A stretch of 64,000 nucleotides of DNA from Shewanella mangrovisoli (GCF_019457635.1 NZ_CP080412.1:620001-684000); one strand, 5' to 3'; positions 35,314 to 44,864 are shown, counted from the first letter of the stretch. Translations and numbers: made by a program. The notes: generated by a model not told the origin, from the letters alone.

Positions 35314-36921
35314 ATGAGCACAATTGCTGCGGCACCTGAGGCTATCGCCGCGGGGGCTATACCGAGCGAATATGAGCGCGGTAGTCGCCGTTCATGGATT
35401 GCCGTTTTCGGTGGTTTGATTGGCGCCTTTATGGCGATCCTCGATATTCAAATCACCAATGCCTCGATGAAGGAAATCCAAGGCAGCCTCGGCGCGACGC
35501 TGGAGGAGGGCAGTTGGATTTCAACGGCTTATCTGGTTGCCGAGATGATTGCGATCCCGCTCTCGGGCTGGTTAAGCACAGGGCTTTCGGTCAGGCGTTA
35601 TCTGCTGTGGACCACTGCTGCCTTTATCTTTGCTTCTATCCTGTGTTCGATTTCGTGGAACCTCGAAGCTATGATCGCCTTTCGGGCGTTGCAGGGCTTC
35701 TTTGGTGGCGCGCTGATCCCGCTGGCCTTTCGGTTGATCTTAGAATTTTTACCCGAGAATAAACGTGCCGTGGGGATGGCGTTATTCGGGGTGACTGCGA
35801 CGTTTGCACCCTCGATTGGGCCAACTCTAGGTGGTTGGTTAACTGAGCATTTTAGCTGGCATTACCTGTTTTATATCAACGTGCCGCCTGGATTGCTGGT
35901 AATGGCGATGTTGGCCTATGGCCTCGAAAAGCGCCCTGTGGTGTGGGACAAACTGAAAAATGCCGACTTAGCGGGCATTGTCACTATGGCGTTAGGCATG
36001 GGCTGCCTCGAGGTTGTGCTTGAGGAAGGCAATCGTAAAGATTGGTTTGGCTCGGATTTGATCCGCAATCTCGCCATCATTGCCGCAGTGAATTTAGTGC
36101 TGTTTGTGTGGATCCAGCTTAAGCGTAAAGATCCTTTAGTGAATTTGCGCCTGCTCGGTAAACGCGATTTTGTGCTTTCGACCATAGCTTACTTTTTGCT
36201 GGGGATGGCACTCTTTGGTGCTATCTATTTGATCCCACTTTATTTGTCCCAAGTGCATGATTACACTCCGCTGGAAATTGGCGAAGTTATTATGTGGATG
36301 GGCTTCCCGCAGCTATTGGTATTACCATTAGTGCCGCGGTTAATGCAACGTTTCGACGGGCGTTACTTAGCCGCCTTCGGCTTTTTTATGTTTGCCCTCA
36401 GTTATTACATGAATAGCCAAATGACCGCCGATTACGCCGGGCCGCAGATGATCGCCTCCCAAGTGGTGCGCGCCTTAGGCCAGCCCTTTATCTTAGTGCC
36501 CATTGGCATGTTGGCGACGGCCCATTTAAAGCCCCACGAGAATCCTTCGGCTTCGACCGTGCTGAACGTGATGCGTAACTTAGGTGGCGCCTTTGGTATC
36601 GCGCTGGTGGCGACCTTAACCGATAACTTGGCCCGCAGCCATTTGGCCCATGTGAAGGAGTCTCTGCCTGCGGTCAGCACGCAGGCGCAGGAGTATTTGA
36701 ATCAGAGCGCCAGTATGTTGCAACAGGGCGGCTCGGATCCCTATACCGCCTCCATGCAGGCCAAGGCGCTATTAGGGCAAACCATGAGTCAGCAGGCCTA
36801 TATTCAAGCCTATAACGATGTGTTTCTGATTATGGGTGCCCTGTTGTTAATTGCCGTGGTGGCTGTGCTGCTTATCCGTAAACCTCAAGGGCCTGTCGCC
36901 CACGATGCGGTTGTCGAATAA
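35314..36921 (+). CDS. EmrB-like DHA2 MFS multidrug exporter
   Basis: The product has 535 residues and 14 helices. The family motifs are LDIQITNASM (TM1), GWLSTGLSVRRYLL (loop 2-3) and GGWLTEHFSWHYLFYINVPPG (motif C and the following loop). It acts with the EmrA-like partner, exporting through an outer-membrane duct encoded elsewhere. Regulation is probably by the divergent LysR protein. Confidence 0.94.
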   Translation: MSTIAAAPEAIAAGAIPSEYERGSRRSWIAVFGGLIGAFMAILDIQITNASMKEIQGSLGATLEEGSWISTAYLVAEMIAIPLSGWLSTGLSVRRYLLWTTAAFIFASILCSISWNLEAMIAFRALQGFFGGALIPLAFRLILEFLPENKRAVGMALFGVTATFAPSIGPTLGGWLTEHFSWHYLFYINVPPGLLVMAMLAYGLEKRPVVWDKLKNADLAGIVTMALGMGCLEVVLEEGNRKDWFGSDLIRNLAIIAAVNLVLFVWIQLKRKDPLVNLRLLGKRDFVLSTIAYFLLGMALFGAIYLIPLYLSQVHDYTPLEIGEVIMWMGFPQLLVLPLVPRLMQRFDGRYLAAFGFFMFALSYYMNSQMTADYAGPQMIASQVVRALGQPFILVPIGMLATAHLKPHENPSASTVLNVMRNLGGAFGIALVATLTDNLARSHLAHVKESLPAVSTQAQEYLNQSASMLQQGGSDPYTASMQAKALLGQTMSQQAYIQAYNDVFLIMGALLLIAVVAVLLIRKPQGPVAHDAVVE

Positions 36922-36956
36922 GACTGACTCATTTCGTTTTCGCAATGCGTAACCCT

Positions 36957-36992
36957 TGCGCCTTAATTCCCCCAGGATTAAGGCGCTTTTTT
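36957..36992 (+). terminator. Terminator of EmrAB-type operon
   Basis: The stem GCGCCTTAAT/ATTAAGGCGC is followed by TTTTTT. Confidence 0.88.
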
Positions 36993-37048
36993 ATGTGTAG
37001 ACCTGTGATAGACTCGAGCTCTTTTCCGGTTGTACGCAGAGCCTTTTT

Positions 37049-37522
37049 ATGTCGATACAAGATTCAGTCGAGTGGCAAAATCTTAAATTTAATCAATTAA
37101 CTGCTAACACTTTGTATGACATTCTCAAACTGAGAGTCGATGTGTTTGTGGTTGAGCAAGCCTGTGCTTACCCAGAGCTTGACGATAAAGATAGGCACCC
37201 TGAAACCCAGCATTTAATTGGCCTATCGCCCGCTGGCGAGTTACTCACCTATGCCCGCATTTTACCTCCGGGGCTGAGTTATCCCGAGGCCAGTATTGGC
37301 CGAGTCGTTGTGTCTCCTGCTGGACGAGGCAAAGGGTTGGCTATGCCTTTGATGCAACGGGCGATTGAATCGGCGCTCAGCACTTGGCCTGCTGCGGGTA
37401 TCCAAATTGGTGCTCAGGATTATCTGAAAAGCTTCTACCAAAAACTCGGGTTTAGCGCCTGTTCCGAAATGTATTTGGAAGATGGTATTCCCCATATTGA
37501 TATGCGCTATCAGCCTAAGTGA
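37049..37522 (+). CDS. elaA: ElaA-family GNAT acetyltransferase
   Basis: The product has 157 residues. ElaA hallmarks are YDILKLRVDVFVVEQACAYP, IGRVVVSPAGRGKGLA (the acetyl-CoA pyrophosphate loop) and FYQKLGF. The substrate is unknown. The gene is followed by a YgiN-like ABM gene 43 bases downstream, probably co-transcribed. Its own ribosome site is poor. Confidence 0.92.
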   Translation: MSIQDSVEWQNLKFNQLTANTLYDILKLRVDVFVVEQACAYPELDDKDRHPETQHLIGLSPAGELLTYARILPPGLSYPEASIGRVVVSPAGRGKGLAMPLMQRAIESALSTWPAAGIQIGAQDYLKSFYQKLGFSACSEMYLEDGIPHIDMRYQPK

Positions 37523-37565
37523 TCTGGTTTTAAATAGCTGAATTTACTCTTATTAAGGAAATCAA

Positions 37566-37892
37566 ATGACGACAGTGACGGACTATAAAATCAATCAACA
37601 ACAACTCGTTTGCGTCGCGAGCTTTTTAGCGAAAGAAGGTAAAACCGAGGCCTTGATTGCGGCGCTCGCTTCGCTGATCCCCGATACGCGCCGCGAAGCG
37701 GGCTGCATCCGTTATGAGCTCAACGTCAGCCGTGATGAACCGCGCCGTGTGACTTTTGTGGAGAAGTTTGTCGATATCGCCGCATTCGATGAGCACTGCG
37801 CTAAGGATGCCATTCAGCATTATTTCCATCAGGTGATGCCCGAGTTAGTCGAGTCTTTCCATGTGGAAACTTATCATCAAGTGATTGCTTAA
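37566..37892 (+). CDS. YgiN-like ABM-domain putative quinol monooxygenase
   Basis: The product has 108 residues of the ABM fold: LVCVASFLAKEGKTEAL, RREAGCIRYELN and FVEKFVDIAAFDEH. The closest known family is YgiN/Rv0793-like quinol monooxygenases. TAAGGAAATCAA precedes the ATG. This is the second ABM-domain gene within 6 kb, but it is not closely similar to the one at 32193. Confidence 0.87.
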   Translation: MTTVTDYKINQQQLVCVASFLAKEGKTEALIAALASLIPDTRREAGCIRYELNVSRDEPRRVTFVEKFVDIAAFDEHCAKDAIQHYFHQVMPELVESFHVETYHQVIA

Positions 37893-38272
37893 CTCACTGG
37901 TTAAGTCGCGTAGCGGCAGAGGCTTGCAGTAGCAAAAACCTTAATCTGTTGATTTATTCGAGGTGGATTTGATACTGCAAGCTAATCATAAGTGCTCTGT
38001 GGAGGGCGTGATGGCTTAATCTCTATTCGATCAAAACTATTCACTGCCAAGTGTTAGGAGCGCGCAACAACTTGCATTATCGATTGTGTCATCGCGGTTT
38101 ATTAATCCTTTCAATCCCATACCATGCTTTGTGCCTATCAAGTCGCTAAGCTTACTGCTTAACGTCAGCAATTACTGCGTTTAAGCCAGTTAACTCATGC
38201 TGGTCAGGTTTGTCGGGAGGCCATTGTCCTTCTAGACTTGATTAGTAATAGGTTCATCTCCCACCCCTTCCT
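37893..38272. other. 380-base gene-free leader of VpsR-like gene
   Basis: No gene is recognised. The region carries the promoter and long leader of the enhancer-binding-protein gene. The last in-frame stop (TAG) before the ATG at 38273 leaves only that start. The bases immediately before it (CTCCCACCCCTTCCT) are pyrimidine-rich and contain no Shine-Dalgarno sequence. No class of riboswitch was recognised. Confidence 0.5.
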
Positions 38273-39637
38273 ATGGATGAAATCGGTAAGCCTGCTCCCG
38301 CACAAACACGTTGGAAACGGTGGTTGTTAGTACTCGACCCCGAGCAATGTCTGCCGGAGTGTAGTGAAGAACTGAAACAAGCGGCTTGGAACTGTGTAAA
38401 AGCAGTGTCGGCGGCCGAAGCCTTAGTATTGCTGCAAAAATATGAGTTGCGTGTCGCCATTGCCTTTATCAGCGACACTAACCAAACTGCGCTGGCGAAA
38501 GAAATTGCCATTATTCAAGCCGAATATCCCTCCTTGCATTGGATTGCCGTTACCGATAGCGCCTTGGAGCAGCATTGCAGCTGGCTCAGCGCCGCTAATT
38601 TTGTTGATTATTACCATCGCCCATTTGATTGGAATCGCTTTGCCGATACCCTTGGACACGCTTGGGGCATGGCGCAGTTGACGCCATCGAAAGGAGGGAA
38701 GGGACCTGCAAAGGTTTTAACGACAATTAAGGGGGAGCATCCCTTATTGCAACAGCTGCGTCAGCGGCTGCATAAATTTAGTCAGTCGGATGAAACCGTA
38801 TTACTGAGCGGTGAAACGGGCTCAGGCAAAGGACTATGTGCTAAAACCTTACATAGTTTATCTAAAAGGCACGAAGGGCCATTTATCACAGTCAATTGTG
38901 GCGCGCTGCCTACAGGGCTTATCCATTCCACCCTCTTTGGCCATGAGAAAGGCGCCTTTACCGACGCCGATAAACGGTATATCGGTCATTTAGAGCAGGC
39001 CCATGGTGGGACACTGTTTTTAGATGAAATTGCAGATCTCCCCTTAGACTTACAGGTCAACTTACTGCACTTTTTGGACGATAAACACATTATGCGAATC
39101 GGCGGTAATGCGCCCATAAAAGTGGATTGCCGTTTGTTATTTGCCTCCCACCAAGATTTAGAGGCTGCGATTGACGAAGGCCGTTTTCGTGAGGATTTAT
39201 ATCACCGTATCAATGTTTTACGCCTGCATGTGCCAAGTTTGAGACAGTATAGCGACGAGGTCATGCTGCTCGCCGAACAATTCTTGCTAGAACATTCGGA
39301 CAACTGTACTCAGTTTCATTTTAGTGACGATGCCCGCTGTGCGATGAAACACTACAATTGGCCGGGCAATGTGCGCGAGCTGCGTAACCGGATCCGCCGA
39401 GCCATGGTTTTAACCGATGACTGCATTATTACTGCGCAGTTGTTAGGGCTAGATTCACTCACTGCAAACCGTACCAGCCAAGATCTCGCGCGCTGCCGCG
39501 CAGAGCATGAGGCTGAAGTATTACTGAAAGCCATTAGCGATCATAAACATAATATTTCCGCCGCCGCCCGCTCATTAAATATCTCCAGAGCGACCTTCTA
39601 TCGACTCCTGAAAAAGTGTCAGATCAAGGTGCCTTAG
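38273..39637 (+). CDS. VpsR-like AAA+ enhancer-binding-type regulator
   Basis: The product has 454 residues. The N-terminal domain (about 15-130) is receiver-like, but I find no clear phospho-acceptor Asp. The AAA+ domain has an atypical Walker A (GETGSGKG, Gly where Glu/Ser/Thr is usual). The sigma-54 loop reads GAFTDA where GAFTGA is needed for sigma-54 contact. Walker B is normal (GGTLFLDEI). The Fis-type C-terminal helix-turn-helix ends AAARSLNISRATFYRLLKK. The deviations resemble VpsR of Vibrio, which binds c-di-GMP and works with sigma-70. It may regulate the secreted protein gene downstream or matrix genes. The start lacks a ribosome site. Confidence 0.82.
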   Translation: MDEIGKPAPAQTRWKRWLLVLDPEQCLPECSEELKQAAWNCVKAVSAAEALVLLQKYELRVAIAFISDTNQTALAKEIAIIQAEYPSLHWIAVTDSALEQHCSWLSAANFVDYYHRPFDWNRFADTLGHAWGMAQLTPSKGGKGPAKVLTTIKGEHPLLQQLRQRLHKFSQSDETVLLSGETGSGKGLCAKTLHSLSKRHEGPFITVNCGALPTGLIHSTLFGHEKGAFTDADKRYIGHLEQAHGGTLFLDEIADLPLDLQVNLLHFLDDKHIMRIGGNAPIKVDCRLLFASHQDLEAAIDEGRFREDLYHRINVLRLHVPSLRQYSDEVMLLAEQFLLEHSDNCTQFHFSDDARCAMKHYNWPGNVRELRNRIRRAMVLTDDCIITAQLLGLDSLTANRTSQDLARCRAEHEAEVLLKAISDHKHNISAAARSLNISRATFYRLLKKCQIKVP

Positions 39638-39836
39638 TCCGTCTATTTATCCTGCGACAGTCTGCTTCACCGCTGTGACACATCTTATCCAGTCATCACT
39701 TTTAATTTCTTATATATCAATGCATTAAATTTTGGCTTGTGGCTTGCTTAGTGCAGATGTTCACAATCCGGAATGCGCATATGCAGAGGTTGGTGGGTGC
39801 AGCGGGATTCCGTCCACAGGAAATTAGGAGAATGTT

Positions 39837-41552
39837 ATGAAACTCAAATTATTGTTTCGTACTCTTCTACTTTGGGTCTGCACATTGATGGTATACGGTG
39901 TACAGGCTACGGTAGATAAGGTCGAGCTGGATGGTAATATTGTCAAGCAGACTACACTCGATGATTGGCAAACGATTAACTTAGGTAGCAGTACAGCGAA
40001 TGTCACCACAGGAGTGATTGCCGACTTGCCACCACAAACGATTTTTTGGAAAGGGGGCTCTAAAGACACCTTAGATGTGACCGAATGGTGGTACAAAGAC
40101 GGTGCCGTACCCGATAAGGATGACCTGCGCAATGGATATGCAGCTGCCTATTTTATTAATAACGGCAGTGGTAGTGATGACTTAGTGTTTTACTTTGGTG
40201 CTGAGCGTTATGCCAACAATGGTGACGCTATTATGGGATTTTGGTTCTTCCAAGATAAAGTCGGCCCTGGTCCAGGTAATAAATTTACCGGACAACACCA
40301 AGAAAACGACTTATTTATCATCATGGAATACCCTCAGGACTCGAACTCTGTGCCCTTTGTACAAGTGATGCGCTGGGTGAATTCGGGTGGTGATGTCTCT
40401 GAACATTTAGAACTGCTCTATGCCTCTGGCGATGCCGGAGCCAAATGTTTATCCGCTGGTGATACTGGCGTAGCCTGTGCCATTACCAATGAAAACTCCG
40501 AACTTGCTGGCGTGGCCAATGGTTTGTGGCCCTATGAAAACAAAGCGGGCATACCTAACACTTATCCCTATGAATCCTTCTTTGAAGGTCGTTTGAATGT
40601 AACCCAAGCCTTCTTGGCTGCGGGTGTGAATGAGATCCCTTGTTTTAGCAGCTTCTTGATTGAAACCCGGTCGTCTCGTTCTGAAACCGCCCAATTGAAG
40701 GACTTTTTAGGCGGCGATTTCCCTCTCTGTAGTATTGCGATTGCGAAAACCTGTAGTGCGACTGAGCTGACTGGCAGTAATCAATTCCGTATCGATTACA
40801 CCTTGCAACTCACTAATACCGGGGTTGGTAGCATTGGTGCCGGTGAAACGGTCACCATCAACGATACACCTAGCAACGGTACTGCATTTAGCATTAGCCA
40901 AGCCTTGAGCGCGTTTGCTAATGGTGCTGATGGTTGGGCTCCTAACGAAATGCTGACCTATACAGGGTATTACATCTCTGATGTGAATGGTGGTACTAAC
41001 ACTGTCGATGCCAGTGTGAGCTTTGGCTCTGCTAGCATTAGTGCCGATCCCTACACTGCAACCTGCGATTCGTTGGCGTTGAGTCCTATGTTGTCCATTG
41101 TGAAAAACTGTAGCGTTTCATTGGCAGAAAACAGCGGTTTGGTCGCTCTGCGAAAAGACTACGACATTACCGTCTGTAACACGGGGGACGCACCGTTGGA
41201 TGTCTCTCTGACCGACTCTGTGGACAGTAGTTTAAATGCCACATTCAGTTTGGATTTTGCGAAACAGTGCTTGACCAACAACGATTGTGGCTCGGGTTAT
41301 AGCTGCGATGGTAACAGCCTAATGTGTACCAATACGGCGGGTGAAGTGGAAGGTAACTTTGGGGGAAATGTTTGTGAGTTAACCCAAAGCCATTACTTCC
41401 CAAGCACATTACCTACAGGTGCCGACGGTACTTTATCTAACACCGCAACGGCGAGGGCGACTTCTCCTGTGGTTGATACGGGCGATTTAGCGACAATTGG
41501 TAACTCGGATACCGCGAGCTGCGACTTGTGTCCATTACCCGTGCAAGAATAG
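39837..41552 (+). CDS. Large secreted protein with DUF11-like beta domains
   Basis: The product has 571 residues with a signal peptide (cleaved near VYGVQA). An N-terminal domain of about 290 residues carries aromatic/Gly-rich motifs (GDAIMGFWFFQDK, ENDLFIIMEYP). Two beta-sandwich repeats of the DUF11/conserved-repeat type follow (SIAIAKTCSATE... and LSIVKNCSVSLAE...), with many paired cysteines. A short Cys motif, CLTNNDCGSGYSCDGNSLMC, lies between the last strands. It is probably a surface or matrix protein. TTAGGAGAATGTT precedes the ATG. It follows the VpsR-like gene in the same direction at 199 bases. I do not recognise a named family for the N-terminal domain. Confidence 0.65.
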   Translation: MKLKLLFRTLLLWVCTLMVYGVQATVDKVELDGNIVKQTTLDDWQTINLGSSTANVTTGVIADLPPQTIFWKGGSKDTLDVTEWWYKDGAVPDKDDLRNGYAAAYFINNGSGSDDLVFYFGAERYANNGDAIMGFWFFQDKVGPGPGNKFTGQHQENDLFIIMEYPQDSNSVPFVQVMRWVNSGGDVSEHLELLYASGDAGAKCLSAGDTGVACAITNENSELAGVANGLWPYENKAGIPNTYPYESFFEGRLNVTQAFLAAGVNEIPCFSSFLIETRSSRSETAQLKDFLGGDFPLCSIAIAKTCSATELTGSNQFRIDYTLQLTNTGVGSIGAGETVTINDTPSNGTAFSISQALSAFANGADGWAPNEMLTYTGYYISDVNGGTNTVDASVSFGSASISADPYTATCDSLALSPMLSIVKNCSVSLAENSGLVALRKDYDITVCNTGDAPLDVSLTDSVDSSLNATFSLDFAKQCLTNNDCGSGYSCDGNSLMCTNTAGEVEGNFGGNVCELTQSHYFPSTLPTGADGTLSNTATARATSPVVDTGDLATIGNSDTASCDLCPLPVQE

Positions 41553-41573
41553 TTAACTAAGTTGTGTATTAGC

Positions 41574-41602
41574 AAAAAGGGCCGTCATTACGGCCCTTTT
41601 TA
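41574..41602. terminator. Bidirectional terminator
   Basis: A 12-bp stem AAAAAGGGCCGT/ACGGCCCTTTTT with a CATT loop lies between the convergent secreted-protein and metalloprotease genes. Confidence 0.92.
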
Positions 41603-41612
41603 TTTGCTCATA

Positions 41613-43574
41613 TTATCTATTTTTACCTTTACCACCAGTACCTGTGCTGGTATCCGTCGTGCCGCCGCTTGTGGTGCTAGGGCTGATAGTGACAGTTGCA
41701 ACGGCGCTCAGTTTGCCATCACTCACTGTATAGCTAAAGCTATCACTGCCTTTAAAGCGCTTAGAGGGCACATAGGTCAGGGTATTGTTAGCGTTGACAG
41801 TCACTTTTCCATTCAGTCCTTGAGTGGTGCCACTGATAAACAGGCTGTCACCATCTAAATCGCTGTCATTGGCCAGCACATTCAGTACAGTGCTCGCGCT
41901 GATATCGTTGAAATCATCATTCACAGCGAGTGGCGCAGTATTACTGGTTGCCGCAGTCAACAGTACGCTACCTGAACTCACCGCTTGCTGTGAGCTAGTT
42001 TGGTTGCTGCTAATCACTTTCCAAGTATTGCTACCGCTCGCTTGAAGCGCTTCTAACGACAGTGTCAGATGCAGATTGCTTTGTGGCGCAAGTGTCACAC
42101 TGTTGTTTGCTAAGTTTGCGTATAAACCCGCATCGGCTTGGGTTGTCAGGCTGTAAGTGGTTTCTGGGCAGGCGCTGCTGTCATTGTTGGTGAGCAGCAA
42201 ATCGACTGAGCCTTGTTGCCCCTGTTGCAATTGTGAGACTGCCGCTTGTACCGTCAAGCTGCTAGTGCCACGGATACACTGAGCAGTACTGTTTTGCATG
42301 ACTACATCTAAGGTGACAGAGGAAGCGTCTGATGCGACGACATCGATACGGACACCTTGCTGTTCAAAGGATTGTCCTGGAGCCAAGCTGATGTCATCCC
42401 AATCATAGCTGCTGCTGTTTGGTGTTGGGTCCAGCAAATAGCTGCTAGCGGCATTGTTGCTAGCGCCTTCGCGTAATCTTACGCCATTGAGCATAGCGGC
42501 AGCTTCGTTGGCCAGTGAGCTATCAAATCCGGTTGGCTGGCGATATTCAACATAGTAAAACAGCTCGTTACCTGAAGAATCTTGGCCATTGGGAATTTTT
42601 AACAGCAGGGGGAAGTTACCCTCAGCCTCTACGGGAGATAGGGTCACCCGAGAATCGGCAGTGACGGTTTTGATACGATCGCCACTCAGCCAACCTAATT
42701 GCTCCTTGTGGAATGCATTGAAATGCTTAGGTGTATTAGTACCACTCATTGCACTGAGATAGTCGCCATATTCAGTGATAGTGCATTGGCTGCTGTCAGC
42801 GGTGGTAACGGTACCACAATCCTTTTTATTGGCATGGAATAAGCCAAGGTTGTGCCCTAATTCATGGTTAATCGTGGATAACTGTACTCGTTTGATCCAA
42901 CTACGCTTGCCTGCCACATTGGCCTTACCTGACCAAGTACACTTAGGGTGAGTCGGGATCAAGTACATAACATGGTCGTAATTATTGAGGTTAAAGCCAC
43001 GGGCACTGAGTTCTTGGTCTGCGGCTAAGGCAACGGCGTCTGTGTTACATACAGAGACATCCACATCGACTGTAACTGGGCTGGTAGTGTCGCCCGAGAG
43101 GGAAACTGCGCCATAGGAGTTTTCTTCGTAGAAGGCCGAAGATTGATTAAACAACAGATCTTGGATCTCGGCTTCAGTCAGTTTTACGATCGGATTGATC
43201 GCAAAGTTGACTTCTGCCACTAATACGCTTCTGTTGCCACTGATAGGTGTGATGGCCGAGTTGACGGTTTGAGCCGAAGAAGTCGTTTCATTGGTTTGCA
43301 GTAAGCTGACGCTGCTATCACTCACCTGCAATTGTTTGCCATTAGCATGGCCAAACACACGGACGCTTTGACCGGGTTTTAACCAACGAGGTGTCGATGC
43401 TAAGGCTAAATTATGTACTTCGCCTTGTTTACCGTGGAGACGAAACGTTTCAATGGCATGCTCCGGGAAATCTTCCACCTCGAGGGACAGCGTGCCTTCA
43501 AAAGGACGCATATCTGCAGCGAGGACAGTGTTGGTGAGCAGTAAACTGCTTAGCATCATGGCAGAGTATTTCAT
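41613..43574 (-). CDS. Secreted M11-type zinc metalloprotease with cadherin-like C-terminus
   Basis: The product has 653 residues with a signal peptide (cleaved near VLAADM) and an N-terminal pro-region. The catalytic domain has the metzincin motif HELGHNLGLFH and a downstream Met-turn candidate (SAMSG), as in gametolysin-like (M11) peptidases. A beta-sandwich domain follows, then a cadherin/Ig-like repeat near the C-terminus (NVLANDSDLDGDSLFIS, FKGSDSFSYTVSDG). The protein ends in a Thr/Gly/Lys tail. It probably cleaves extracellular proteins or matrix. Convergence with the secreted DUF11-like protein suggests a shared extracellular setting, but no direct link is shown. Confidence 0.83.
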   Translation of the reverse strand: MKYSAMMLSSLLLTNTVLAADMRPFEGTLSLEVEDFPEHAIETFRLHGKQGEVHNLALASTPRWLKPGQSVRVFGHANGKQLQVSDSSVSLLQTNETTSSAQTVNSAITPISGNRSVLVAEVNFAINPIVKLTEAEIQDLLFNQSSAFYEENSYGAVSLSGDTTSPVTVDVDVSVCNTDAVALAADQELSARGFNLNNYDHVMYLIPTHPKCTWSGKANVAGKRSWIKRVQLSTINHELGHNLGLFHANKKDCGTVTTADSSQCTITEYGDYLSAMSGTNTPKHFNAFHKEQLGWLSGDRIKTVTADSRVTLSPVEAEGNFPLLLKIPNGQDSSGNELFYYVEYRQPTGFDSSLANEAAAMLNGVRLREGASNNAASSYLLDPTPNSSSYDWDDISLAPGQSFEQQGVRIDVVASDASSVTLDVVMQNSTAQCIRGTSSLTVQAAVSQLQQGQQGSVDLLLTNNDSSACPETTYSLTTQADAGLYANLANNSVTLAPQSNLHLTLSLEALQASGSNTWKVISSNQTSSQQAVSSGSVLLTAATSNTAPLAVNDDFNDISASTVLNVLANDSDLDGDSLFISGTTQGLNGKVTVNANNTLTYVPSKRFKGSDSFSYTVSDGKLSAVATVTISPSTTSGGTTDTSTGTGGKGKNR

Positions 43575-43607
43575 TGTTTATCTCTTCAGGTTTAGGGCAA
43601 AACGTGA

Positions 43608-43646
43608 AACTTATGGGCACTAACGTTCAATTAGGGGACATAAGTT
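43608..43646. promoter_or_regulatory. Inverted repeat in metalloprotease upstream region
   Basis: AACTTATG and CATAAGTT, 8-bp perfect arms 23 bases apart, lie 34-72 bases upstream of the metalloprotease ATG. This is a candidate operator or leader hairpin. Confidence 0.35.
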
Positions 43647-44457
43647 CCATTTAACAATGCAAACAGTTTTTGAGCTGTTTCGCGGGGGCATTCTAGGATA
43701 GAGAAAAATGAATGTATATAGGCTGAAACCCAGTAAAAATGCGGGTTTCAGCTGATATCGTTGAAATGAAAGAAATAAAATTGTTCAAAAAATATACTGG
43801 TTAAACCAGACTGAATTTTGACTGTTTTTCATTCATTTAGCAGTTAGTTTATTGTTGAAAATGTTTTTGGATACAGAAACAGCCAGTTATTGGTGTGAGT
43901 CAAATAAAAATGGCAATGTCTAAATTTTGACACCTGTTTTTTGTCACTCGCTAGCGATGTTTGGCTTTTGTCTTCATTGCATAGGATTAATCTGGCCTGT
44001 GGTGTGGGGCTTATTACCTTTGGTGCAATATTATCAACTAACGCTTGAAGCTGATTTCTTCCCTCTGCAGCGATAGGTTTTAGTCCAGTTTTTAACTCGG
44101 TCTAAAGTTGACTTAAACTCACAGTTAATTCGATATCACCTTAGGGGAAGAAGATATATTCGCTAGGATTCTCTTACGCCAGCATCACATGTCTACTGTG
44201 GATGGATTGCTCTGAATGTTGAGGCAATCTATGCCACTTGCAGGCTATGACAAGGTGAACTTAGGAGAAAACCTAGCGCAGCAATGGACAGCGCAATAAG
44301 GGCTAGCGAAACAAGGAGCCAAAAAGGGATTGAGATAAGAGTGCTGTCACTCCATGCCTATAAGTGATATCTCCAATTTTTATCAGGCTACAAAGTTTCA
44401 CTTCAAGATCAGCTCAATCAGTCCTCTCCATCTAAATACTGCAAAAAAATTACTTAA

Positions 44458-44494
44458 CATATATGTTTTTTCATATATGCTTTATTCCATATGT
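44458..44494. promoter_or_regulatory. Candidate ArsR operator / ars promoter
   Basis: CATATATG occurs twice, 6 bases apart (44458-44465 and 44472-44479), followed by CCATATG (44488-44494). All of it lies within 65 bases of the arsR ATG. Symmetric AT-rich repeats at this place are typical of autoregulated ArsR/SmtB operators. Confidence 0.65.
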
Positions 44495-44519
44495 AATCTG
44501 ATCATTTTGGGAGCACTCG

Positions 44520-44864
44520 ATGCAACCCGTCGCATTTTTTAAAGCCCTTGCCGATGAGACTCGGCTGAAATGTTTATTGCTTATTCAGCGAGAAGGGGAG
44601 CTGTGCGTCTGTGAATTAATGGCTGCGCTGTCGGAGATCCAACCTAAGATCTCCCGGCATTTAGCGCAGTTAAAAAAAGCAGGGATCTTAGTCGATAGGC
44701 GCCAAGGCCAATGGGTGTTTTATCAAATTAATCCAGAGCTTAATGCTTGGTGCCAGCAAGTATTGGCGCAAAGTTGTGAGGCCAACAGCGTGTTTTTAGC
44801 TGAGAGTATGCAGAACCTGTGCAGTATGGGGGCTCGTCCCGAACGAGCTAAAGCCTGTTGCTGA
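44520..44864 (+). CDS. arsR: ArsR-family arsenic-responsive repressor
   Basis: The product is a 114-residue winged helix-turn-helix repressor. The As(III) site is ELCVCEL (Cys29, Cys31), as in E. coli ArsR. The recognition helix is in EIQPKISRHLAQLKKAGI. The C-terminus ends in AKACC, giving extra thiols. It represses its own operon and releases DNA when it binds arsenite or antimonite. TTTTGGGAG precedes the ATG. It is the first gene of the ars operon running to at least 48276. Confidence 0.95.
   Translation: MQPVAFFKALADETRLKCLLLIQREGELCVCELMAALSEIQPKISRHLAQLKKAGILVDRRQGQWVFYQINPELNAWCQQVLAQSCEANSVFLAESMQNLCSMGARPERAKACC

Larger units (their letters stand above)
43575..44519. other. 945-base gene-free region upstream of arsR
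   Basis: No coding gene is supported on either strand. It holds an inverted repeat near the metalloprotease promoter (43608-43646), a 10-bp hairpin GCTGAAACCC/GGGTTTCAGC at about 43722-43752, a small palindrome CTGGTT/AACCAG near 43796, and the ArsR operator region at the right end. The central 500 bases look neither like a recognised RNA nor like an intact insertion sequence. Confidence 0.5.

Noticed and set aside
26989..36900. Direct repeats between the two efflux operons
   Set aside because: Similar words come from shared amino-acid usage in HlyD-type adaptors; no long DNA match is seen.
37893..38272. GEMM (c-di-GMP) or other riboswitch in the VpsR-like leader
   Set aside because: The conserved core bases of the known riboswitch classes I could recall are absent. 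Only length and odd start context are unusual.
44354..44542. 62-codon plus-strand frame before arsR
   Set aside because: It overlaps the operator repeats and the arsR start, and has no ribosome site or known fold.
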